Below are positions 50,101-62,100 of a stretch of 64,000 nt of DNA, piece by piece. Both the position numbers and the translations under genes were made by a program. This stretch comes from Mactromeris polynyma (taxonomy: Eukaryota > Mollusca > Bivalvia > Venerida > Mactridae): assembly GCA_032209605.1 (NCBI GenBank), contig JASFXZ010000009.1:22369553-22433552 (forward strand). Reading direction: 5' to 3'. The notes under the pieces are model-generated. The model did no database searches and was not told where the DNA came from. It worked only from the letters and a program-made list of their open reading frames with translations. How positions within the stretch are numbered: position 1 is the first letter of the stretch; every line of letters begins with the position of its first letter.

Positions 50101-53100
50101 ATTTTACTTGTCAACTGCTGTTATTTTGCTATAATTTGACTAATACAGAGTTATATTAAGGCCATATTAAAAGTTACAGTGGTCTGTAATGGTGGAATGC
50201 TTTTAAAAGCTCGTCATATTTGAATTACAGTATTCATATAAAAGCAGAGCAATCTTTTGAGGAATATGATGAACAGTCCAAAATAGTCAAAAACAGACTT
50301 GTAAGGGACTAACTTCAACTCAACTGTTGGTAGCTTTATTCAGCATAAGACTAGCCCAGGATGTCGGGCTGGTGGATTTCTGGAGCTCTGCGAGTATAAC
50401 TGGTCTATTTAATACTCAGCCTTAAAAACTCAGAGTTAATGGCAAACTGAATGTAAACTGTATTTGAATCCATTTCTCACTCTTAAACCTCCACTCTTGG
50501 ACTCGGAAGAGTAGCTTCGTTCTGAGTCATGAGTGCTGAGTACATAGTAATGGTTATGAGTGCTGGCTCTTGAATGTGTATTCTTGTATTCCTGTATACA
50601 TTACATCCATTGTATCCAATGAAGAGTTCCTCCTATACAGATTGCTAGCATGATATCCACACTATATATCCTGTAAGTCTGGTTGCCCATTCTGTTAGAA
50701 GATGTAAACCTGAATGTACCATACATGTATTCCACTCCTCAATCAGTTATTGGGTTGTATTGTCTGCCTTTATTGTCTTTGTTCACCAGAGCAATGTTTG
50801 CCATGTTGTGATCAATGTTGGATGTTTTACTCTACAAAACTACTATGCAACCACTTTTGAGCAACACCGTTTGAGAGATGCAAATTTCGGCTGTTGCTGG
50901 GAGCTAGTTCCTCTTGAACAGTGATAGTAAATTCTTTCTACTATTGTTGTAGACAGATTGTTGCTCAAGAGAGGGCTGAGTAAATTCTTAGACTATCGTT
51001 GTAGACAGATTGTTGCTCAAGAGAGGGCTGCAGTCTGAAGAAATTAAACATCTATGTAACTTGTAGTTGGCTTACACGTGTTGGTGGGTGTCATCAAGTT
51101 TGGTATGGGTTGGTCATTGTTCTAACACTGTTTTTATCAGGCTATTGAAGTATTGGTACCTACAAGACTTACACTGACAATACAATATTTTCCTGTCATT
51201 TGTATTGATGGAAAGAAGCAATGAAGCTCACAGTGTCATTGTTAAATGTTCTGTCATAAATGCTTGATCAAAGTCACAGGAGACTGTCACGAGTTCTCTC
51301 CCTTTGTCCATGCTAGAGTTCTATAGTAGCAGGGATAAAGGGAGACAACTTGTGACAATCTCCAGTGATCACGGCCAACATTTCTGACTTGTTTCTTGAT
51401 TAAGTATCATTATACAAGTAGATATTCAAATTCTGTACTGTGTTACCTATTCACTGAGCTACATTCTTTGGCTAACACACATTCTGTTGTTTAAAGGTTG
51501 TTGTTTTAACGAGGTTAAATTGGTTGTAAATATTCTTACTATAGAAAAAAATAATTGTGTTATTGAAACTTTAACGAGGTTAAATTAGTAGTAAATATTC
51601 TTACTGTAGAAAAGAATAATTGTGTTGTTGAAGAGAGGTTGTTGCTTAAGAGAGGGGTTTTGTGGAGAGGGTATGTTATATAACTAAATACTCTCCATTA
51701 GCAAAGGTGATAAAAAACTTGTCAACTTCATAGTTTTATGGACACAATTATATAAAAAAATGGAACAATAATGTTTTGAGCTGGTGGTTAAAAAAACCCA
51801 TTTGTTTTTATGATGGAAATTTACACAGCTATGATTCTGTATTATTTTAGTAAGGACTGATGCAAGTTTGACGTTAGGACTTCAAGACGATCAGCTGGAG
51901 CATCGCCAACAACAACCAATATCGCCGGCAGTTATACCGGATAATAAAGTGGTACAGAATGACCAGGAATTGTCGTGTTTGAAGCAGATTATCAAGGAAA
52001 TACGAGACAGTCCCCCAGGATTACCTTCTATATGCTTCTATTCTTTTCTCAATGCTTATCAAGGGTGAGATGTTTTATCTTCTTCATACGTTCTCTCATA
52101 CCTGAGGTCTATACTGCTCCACTCGATTCTACAAGCCTTATTACAAAAAAAGTAATTGTGTTGTTGACAGGAATTCTAAGGTATCCACAGATTTGAGACA
52201 AATTATCAATATCAGACTAATAAGAGTAAAATTATATTATTTGAGATTTGAGTGCTGAGTGTTTTACTGTAAGTATCCGTTATAATGATGAACCATGTTC
52301 TTGTGTACTATAGCATAATCAGGCTGAGAAGTCACCATTAAAATGTCATCTTGTTGAATTTCATAATATGACTTATATATATCTTTTTGTATTACAGGTT
52401 ATGTTGTGCGTCTACATCTAGTAATGGAATGTATTTAAGTGGAGGATTTGAGGATAGTTCTGTACGATTATGGAAGTTGACTCCTGGCTTGTTCCCAGCT
52501 GTAGATAACAGTGATGGACCGTCCGTGATCTCCCTAGCTGCTGATTATCTTAAAGTATTGGAAGACGAAGAAGATAAAAAGTGGTCAGTTATATGCATAC
52601 AGTCATTCAAATTCATCGGGTCCGAAATTTTATTTAGAATAATTTATGGTTTAGAATACCCTATTCAAATTCAATGTGACTTAGAAGATACAAAATGTTC
52701 ATCGGGACCTGACATTTATTCGGATGAAACCAAGCTGGAGACAAGGTCCAACTGTATTAAACCAACTGGGAAACAATTCTAAATATCGCACCAGTGTAAA
52801 ATAAGACATGCACAAACACATAGAAATGTAATCAACTGATTGTCCAGACGTTTGTACATACAGGATACATAGAGCGTTATGTTTAACGTGTTAAATCCAC
52901 ATAATACCACTCATAAATTCTTCTAGAGGTAAAATAAGGGTAAAAAAAAGATCGCCTACCTCTTTTTTTCATTTTTTATCATTTTCAATTTGAAATACTC
53001 TGGCATCCAAATTTTTCATAAGCACCATTGGTGTGGTGACTTATTGTTTCCCAAAGATTTTAAAAGAAATTTGGTCTGTTTTTAATTGAGTGATGAAAAA

Positions 53101-56100
53101 GGGTAATTGGTCAGGTAATCTGTAAATTTAAATTTACATTTTTTAATGTATTACAATTTTTAAGATAAAGAGTATATGAGTGCCGCTGTACGATTTCCAA
53201 CCTCTTTTTTAAGTGACGTCATTTCCAAAAACGTCACATGTGGCATCACCATGTACTGACAGTGAGCAATAATTGCTCACTATGGCAATATGAAAACGAA
53301 GTGACCATATGGAGTAAATATTGTTTCCTGCTTGCATATAGTGACATCACTGACTGCGTTTTCTTGAAATGACGTCACATACAAAAGAGGTTGTAAATCC
53401 CATAGCAGCGCTCATATACGTATGAGGTCTCTGATTAGAATATTGCTTTAGGAACAAAAGGGCATCTGGCGTACTGAACCAATATTCGTAAGATACTACC
53501 TAACTGTGAGAAAGAAGAATCGACAACAAGTGAATTTCTGTTAGTTGTTGCAGCCCTATTAAACAGCGCTTTAGTTCTGTATCAGCTGGTTGTCATAATG
53601 TTATAATGAAATGTATTTCAGTGAAGAAAAGGAATGTGTTGTACTGAAGGGTCACACAGGAAATGTTTATCAATCGAGATTCTCTTGGAATTCTAAACTT
53701 CTGTTTACGTGCTCCGATGATACAACTGGTATACCATTTCTTATATCCTAGTCAATGAATACTAATGTACCTCATATCATGCTTATATTCTAAATTTTAT
53801 ATTTGAATATTTGCAGAATTATGAATATATGCTATGTATTATATTTAGGGATGTCAACGAATATTCGGATATTCGTTTGTACGTCCTAATATTCGAATAC
53901 TGATTCGGCATTCGAATATTCGATAAAATATATATTTTCAAAATAAAAGCTTAAGTGTATTAAATTTCAATGATGTTCATTATCGCATTGAATGACATTT
54001 TACGTGTGAAAATAATATCTACAGGTGTTAATATTGACATTTCATATTGTATATTTGGGGGCAAGAGAGATATAACATTCTCGTGATGACACTTAGGCTC
54101 TGAAAATATTAGTAATCGTCGGGATTTTTACAACTTAAGTGATGAGTTTAAAACACAAAATTGATAAGCATAAGGTCAAACTTTGAATTTCAATTGTATT
54201 ATTATTAAATAAGAAGGTCGAATGTTCAAATATTTGAATATTCTTTCAGAAGGTTGACCGAATATTCTATAACCAAAATTGCCATTAGTTGACATCCCTA
54301 ATTTGATTCACTAAATAGATCAATCATTTAGTATGTATCAGAATGCAAAATTTCAATCTGTATCTTAATATAGAAAAATCTCTTTTAAGACCACTTCAAA
54401 TTAAGATCACTTCATTAATAAGATGGTATTTTTATGGACATATTTTCAAACTGATGATAAATCATAATTTTGAAACTAATTCCCAACACTACTTCTTGTC
54501 TTGAAGAATATTTGCTGTGAATCTGTAAAGATGAATTGATATTGATGTTTATATTTCCCTATTTCAGTACGACTGTGGGACGTTGATAAACAAACTAATG
54601 CTGCAGTATTCAGGGGACATAATTATCCAGTCTGGGACCTTGACACTAGGTACTTTTTGTAATATTCTATTTCTATTAGCTCACCTGAGCACTAAGTTGA
54701 TCGTTGGCTGTCCAGCGTCGGTCATGCATCAACGTCTATAGAACATCTCCTCCTAAACTGCTGAATGGATGTAGGAATGATCGTTCAATGTGGGTCACAG
54801 GAGCTAAAAATAGATTTTAAAGTGCTGAATTGGTAAATAGCACTTGTTATTGTGGGCAAGGGATCTCATACATGTGAACCTTTTCGGAAGGCAAATCCGG
54901 AGATTGCACCCCGAAAAGCAGGAGATTGAAACTCAAAAAGGATTTTTTCTGTGGCTAAAATTTTGTCAGTATTCTTGTATTTATCCATATCATAAGCTGT
55001 TAATAGCAATATTCTGCAAATTAACTCATAATCTTGGGGTCTTCCCTATATCAGAGTCACCAATCAACAACTTTATTGCCAATTGTCATATCTGAATACA
55101 ATAGAAACGCGTGAAACTTGAAAAATATCATGACAAGCGTGAGTCGCTTCGTACGGTAGTCACACATCGGTAATATTGACATGTCGATGTGTTTTGTCTG
55201 GCCCAAAGATTGTTTTCACACCTTAATGTCGACATCCGCGCGACGTGATTGAAACTGAAAAGGTGTCGGTTAACCCTGAAGAGATTAACAATTTTATCTC
55301 GACCTATTGTTTGTGTCGCAATTAATTTGTTCACAGTTTGTAAAACTGATTTATAAAGTAACATCGAAGTTTGCAATCTCATTGATAAGACTGATAAATT
55401 CAGCCCCTTGCCGTATATGATTGAATATTGTTGAAACAAGGGCACAACCAAAAAAAACAAGCATACATATATATTATGTCTGTGATATTATTTATTTAAA
55501 GTATACCAAATATCACGAGTCAATTAGTTTTACAACACCTGCAGCATAACACACAAATGGTAAGTTTTACAAAATTGCCATAGCAAAAATGCGTACATAC
55601 ACGACAAGTAAGTTTGCCGTACTGGAATCGGATATGTCGACATTGGTTTCGACTGTATTATGATCAGTGTCGCCAAGTGCTTAATCCCATGGTTGAGAGC
55701 GTCTATAAAACTCCAAAAATGTGGTATATAAGATTTTCGGACTGGTATCCCGAATTTACCACTTTCGGTCGTCAATTTGACAAGTAATTTCAGCGAAGCA
55801 GTCAAGAATGAGCTAAAAATTACCCTGTAACAAAAATTCACGATGTTTACTTTGAAAATTGGGGGATTGCGGCTCCGGGCTGTGAGAGCGTGAGTTGGCT
55901 GTCAAATCCGGGAGTCTCCTGCAGAAATCGATATAGTTCACATGTATGGGATCTTCGTCTTGGAAATTATGTTTAACTTGTAAATGTTGTCTGAATTACT
56001 TCTAAATCTTAACAATTAACAGCGAGTCATTTGTGACTTTCATTTATATAACAATGACATAAATCGTTGCTAATTGATAAGGTATTTTTGGATTGCAGAA

Positions 56101-59100
56101 GATCAATTTCCGAAAATAAAGTCAATTCAGTGTTTAGCACATTTCAACATATGTACGTACATACAGCAGTTGACGTGTGTGTTGTATAAGTCTGACAAAA
56201 TGACAAAATTCTGCTGACCTCTATTGGTTTGATTTCACAGCTGACTATATTCAATGACACTTTTATTCTGTTTATGGCAGATATGAACCAATATTGTATG
56301 ATTTGCTTGCAGAAAGTGATAAATATATATCCAGTAATTCTGCCAGATATGATTTAGCGTAATTGCTCTATATATATACTCAGTACATTTAATAACGCAC
56401 TGTGTAGGATTTCTAAATTTTCATTAAATGACTTTTAGGATACAAGAAAAGAACTTGATACGATATTATTATGCTAAATTTCATGCCAATCGACAAGTAT
56501 GTTCTTAAAAAATGAGTTTCAAATGTAATACAATGAAATTTAAATTAGTGTGGTTGGGAAAAATGTGTGTTTTTAAATGTACTGAGTGTATATTCATGTA
56601 TAAATGTGAGGATCAGGTTATTTCTTGGACGATACTTCAGATCAACAGTGTTAATATCTCTCAATTGGTTTCGTATTACAGTTATTAACTGTTTAATACA
56701 GATCAACCTGTGTTATATCTCACCTGAATTAAACAATCACCTGTCTTATGCAGCCATTAATAATAAATCCCATTTTAAATTTAATTCCCCAGTATTTAAC
56801 AACCATCTACGTTAAGTGGCCATATTTGAGTTATCCCTTGTAGGGTTGTAGGGGTGTCCTGGTATACCCATATGAATGCTGCTATCGGATTTACAACCTC
56901 TTCTGTAAGTGACATCATTTCAAGAAAACACCACATGTGATGTCACTATTTGCAAGCAGGAAACAATTTTTACTCCATATGGTTACTTCGTTTTCATATT
57001 GCCATATGGGGCAAATATTGTTTACTGTCAGTGCATGGTGACGTCACGTGTGACATTTTCTGGAAATGACGTCACTTAAAGAAGAGGTTGGAATTCGTAC
57101 AGCGACGCTCATATATTGGTATGTTGCAATATGCACCCAAACTCTATTGTACCATGATATGAAATGAATGTACGGGTTGTTCACAATACATTTTAATCCT
57201 TCTTCGAGAAAGTTACTGACTACAAACTCTCTCTATATATTTATACTTTACACCATTAAAGCAGCAACAATGTCACTTTAGCCTTCATTGTGTTCCAAGT
57301 GTTATAACTGTTTTATTGTTACAAATGTGTTAATCATTCTTTAAAAAGACATTAAACTATGGCCCTCTTTATAATGTCACTGTGCTGATGCGGACAATAT
57401 TTAGTTTCGTTATTAATGGCGTGGAGTATATTTATGAAATTATCTAGTTATGAAAACCTTGTGTTAGTCAGCAAAATGATGTGTATTCAAAACTATCTCA
57501 AACACACATCTACTTGGGTTTGAAATTTGAAACTAACCATAACTCAAATATTAGAATCTTTTTTTGTGGAATGTAATGTTAAAGATATGATTGTTAGTGC
57601 AGATTTGTATGTATTGTATGTTTATGTTATAGCGGCGTTGGAGATTATTTTGCAAGCTGTTCACACGACCAGACAGCCAAACTCTGGTCTACAGAAAGAA
57701 CTTACCCTATAAGAAGTTTTGTTGGACATACATATGACGTTGATGTAAGTGGTTCGAATCCCTTGAGCACCATGGACCGATTTTTCGTGTTCCTCAAAAC
57801 ATGATTTAATTTCTTACTATAGCCTTATACCATTTGTTACATACAGTGCAACTGAACAACTCTCCTTGGGAGACACAAATTTTGACTGTTGATTTGGCTC
57901 CCTGAAGGAAGATCATATAGCCGCCCCTTGGTCGGTCGATGTGTTACCTTTTTTTGTAGATGTGCATAATGCCGCCATGTTCTAGTTGGATGACATTTCA
58001 CATAAGGTTTTTTCCTCATGTACATACTTTGGGGAGCATCCATCAGTTCTGCTTTTATTAACCAGGTTTTTGAAAAAAACCAGGTTATTAGAATGGTGTA
58101 TGTCGTTGGGCGGGCGGGCGGGCGTCAAACTGGGTGGTTTCCGGCGAATAACTCGAGTTCTGTTGATCATATTGTAACCAAACTTGGTGTACAGTAAGAA
58201 CATGTGGAGAGCTCGCTTGGGATTGCTTTTGGGTTCGGTCCGACAAAGGTCAAGGTCACCGTTACTAAAAATAGAAATTTGGTTTCCGGCGAATAACTTG
58301 AGTTACATTGATCATATTGACATCAAACTTGGTGTATAGTAAGAACATGTGGAGAGCTCGCTTGGGATTGCTTTTGGGTTCGGTCCGACAAAGGTCAAGG
58401 TCACCGTTACTAAAAATAGAAATTTGGTTTCCGGCGAATGACTTGAGTTACATTGATCATATTGACATCAAACTTGGTGTATAGTAAGAACATGTGGAGA
58501 GCTCGCTTGGGATTGCTTTTGGGTTTGGTCCGACAAAGGTCAAGGTCACCGTTACTAAAAATAGAAATTTGGTTTCCGGCGAATAACTTGAGTTACATTG
58601 ATCATATTGACATCAAACTTGGTGTATAGTAAGAACATGTGGAGAGCTCGCTTGGGATTGCTTTTGGGTTCGGTCCGACAAAGGTCAAGGTCACCATTAC
58701 TAAATATAGCAATTTGGTTTCCGGCGAATAACTTGAGTTACATTGATCATATTGACATCAAACTGGGTGTATAGTAAGAACATGTGGAGAGCTTGCTTGG
58801 GATTGCTTTTGGGTTCGGTCCGACAAAGGTCAAGGTCACCGTTACTAAATATAGCAATTTGGTTTCTGGCGAATAACTTGAGTTTCGTTGATCATATTGA
58901 CATCAAACTTGGTGTACAGTAAGAACATGTGGAGAGCTCGCTTGGGATTGCTTTTGGACTTGTTCCGCCAAAGGTCAAGGTCACAGTTACTAAAAGTAGC
59001 AATTTGGTTTCCGGCGAATAACTTTAGATTTGTTGGTCATATTGACATCAAACTTGGTGTACAGTAAGAACATGTAGAGAGCTTGCTTGGGATTGCTTTT

Positions 59101-62100
59101 GGAATCGTTACGTCAAAGGTCAAGGTCACCTTAACTAAAAATTGCAATTTGCTCTCCCGCTAATAACTTTAGATTTGTTGGTCATATTGACATCAAACTT
59201 GGTGTATAGTAAGAACATGTGAAGATCTCGCTTGGGAATGCTTTTGGGTTCGTTCTGTCCAAGGTCAAGGTCACTTAAAATTTAAAAATCAGTTTCCACT
59301 TAATATCTTCGCTATTCGTGGGTGTATTGACATCAAAGTTGTTGTATAGTTGTTGCATATATATATAATATATCTAAGTTTGAGTGTTTGTATGCATGTA
59401 TCACCTCTGGCACCTTTGCAGCATTGATGATCATCATGTATTCATTATACAAATAGAGCCTTGGTTACAAATAATTAGGTTTAAAACCTGGTTTGTGGGC
59501 ATTGCCCATTTCTTGTTCTTGTTGAGAGGTTGTTGCTCAAGAGAGGTTAATTTTGATATCTTACAACAGGAAAAATTTATCCTGTTGTTATAGAGCGCTG
59601 CTGTGGGATTTCCAACCTCTACTGTAAGTGACGTCATTTCAAGAAAACCCAGCATGCGATGACACTATTTGCAAGCAGGAAACTATATTTACTCCATATG
59701 GTCACTTCGTTTTCATATTGTCATGTTGGGCAAAAATTGCTTACTGTCAGGACATGGTGACACCTCATGTGATGTTTTCTGGAAATGACATCGCTTATAG
59801 TGTAGGTTGGAAAAATCATACAGCGGCACTCAAATTGTCAAAACTTGTTCCACCATCAATGAAAATAAAATAAGTTTCAAGTAATTACTGATAAATTTGA
59901 CGAATTGTTTTTGTTTGTTTTCTGTTAATCACCATGTTGATACATGTATTTGTCTTACTTACCTTATCAGTACGTTGTTATTTCAGTGTGTCAAGTTTCA
60001 CCCGAATTCTAACTACATAGCAACAGGTTCTGGAGACAAGACAGTACGAATGTGGAGTATACAGGACGGTAAATCAGTTCGGCTTCTCCCCGGACATAAA
60101 AGTTGCATCTTGTCATTGGCTTTCTCTCCGAATGGCTTATATCTAGCCTCTGCAGGTATTGTTTGAATCCATCTTTTTATTACATAACAATATTTGGGTT
60201 CCATTGATGTGAAACAAGTGGGGATGTCATTGATACAATTAATATCAATATATCGATAATATTTTTTGTTGATAGATATTTGCTGCATGCTTATTAATAT
60301 TGATATTATGGCGGGAAAATACAGGAGAATGGGTACAGTCTAAAATTATGCCAATACAGCATAACATCGCTCTGTAGTCGGCTGCTTGTTAAACAGTGCT
60401 CTAGACATTCGAAATGTCAGCAATATGATATAATACTGTGAAGCTAAAACTATGGATAAATTACTTAAATGTATTGTCATCATATAAATTGTTGAGCATT
60501 TAAATATGTTGGGCATACACACATAAAACATACAGAAAAATAGGTGTAAATAGCATGTTAAAGAAATTAAAAAACATAATATACGTTATATTGTTGATAT
60601 TTGTCATTTAATACATCAATATCTTTGATATGCAAAACTTGGAATCAATGACAGCCCTAGACACAAGGATATGTGCATATAAATAAAGTGGCTACTAGAC
60701 TTTGTGGGCTTAAAAAGAACAGCCATAACTGTAAGACAATTGTGACGCCACATTAAGTGTTATTTACTTGTGAATTATTGAAAATGATACATGTGTTATT
60801 ACACATCTGTGACTTAATGTCTGATAAAAAATAACCAATTATTTCACAGTCTTTTCTTTTGATATATTAAAGATTGATAATCATATTTTTTATCAAAATA
60901 GGCTAAGATTTAATTCAGAGAAGAATACATGTTGATGTCTTCATATAGTTACACTCTAATACATAGCATTATCACTTTTCTTAAACGTTTCCTGGAACTG
61001 CAAAACATGTGTCTGATACAGGTATTTCCCATGTTAGTGCCAAATTGGCGTGTAGGTGTGGACGGAAATTACGGGTATTAGACTCTTGTATCTGTTGCTT
61101 CTGGAAACATGTTAGAAAAGTGACAATGCAGTGTTGTAGAGTACATCTGTATGAAGGCTACTGCCACCAATTTTTCATATTTATAAGTGATGATATTCTG
61201 TCATATAAATAAGCCACTGTACCTTTAAGCATAGAAATATATAATAAACATTTATATATTGAGCGCTGCTATGGGACTTACAACCTCTTCTGTAAATGAC
61301 GTCATTTCAAAAAACTGCAACAATGTGATGTCACTATTTGCAAGCAGGAAACAATATTTGCTCAATATGGTCACTTTGTTTTCATATTGCCATTATATTG
61401 CAAATATTGCTACTGTCAGTACATGGTGACGTCACATGTGACATTTTCTGGAAATGACGTCACTGAAAGAAGAGGATGGAAATCGTACAGCAGCGCTCTA
61501 TGTAGTATTTCACATCAATTTATTCACATGGTATTCAATGACACAAAACACCTACATAATATTTTCACATTTATATCTAGGTGAAGATAGAAGAATCCGA
61601 GTTAGTGATCTGCGTACAGGACAATTATTCAAAGAATTCCGAGGACACACTGATACTATCTATTCACTGAGTTTCAATGAGAATAGTTCCATGCTTGTAT
61701 CAGGTACTGTATTAATTGCTAATAAAATAAATATAAAAATCGATCATATTGTATAACATTGTTTATTGGCAGTAAATATGATTAAAATAGTTTTCTTTGA
61801 AAACTCCAATTATGTAGATATTAAATATCGACTTCGAATCAACAGATCAATTTTATCCTGAAAAATACTAGCCATTTATTCAATACTTCTCATGAAAGAA
61901 CTCAAAAATACCAAAATATCTTCTAAATGACTTTGTGAAAACATTTAAACCGTTGACCGTAACAAAATATATAACTGAAATATCATTGAGAAACGGCGTT
62001 AAACCCGATGAAACAAACAAAAAAATATGGGTGACTGGCGGCCATCTTGGATTTTCGATTTTTAAAGACAAAAATTTGATCACTCAAGATTTGGATTTTC

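Noticed and set aside
52581..52782. Extension of the 52398-52580 exon into the intron as coding sequence of the normal product
   Set aside because: It runs through a MITE and the downstream exon continues the WD40 domain in the spliced phase; kept only as a possible retained-intron isoform.
55128..55841. Two minus frames of 103-110 codons in a TAF5L intron
   Set aside because: No domain or splice support; probably chance or decayed repeat.
57745..57775. tRNA-like GGTTCGAATCCC after the 57,744 donor
   Set aside because: Only a B-box-like string; no A-box or arms at the right spacing.
58136..59340. CRISPR-like regular array
   Set aside because: Units are contiguous 145-base tandem repeats without unique spacers, in an animal intron.
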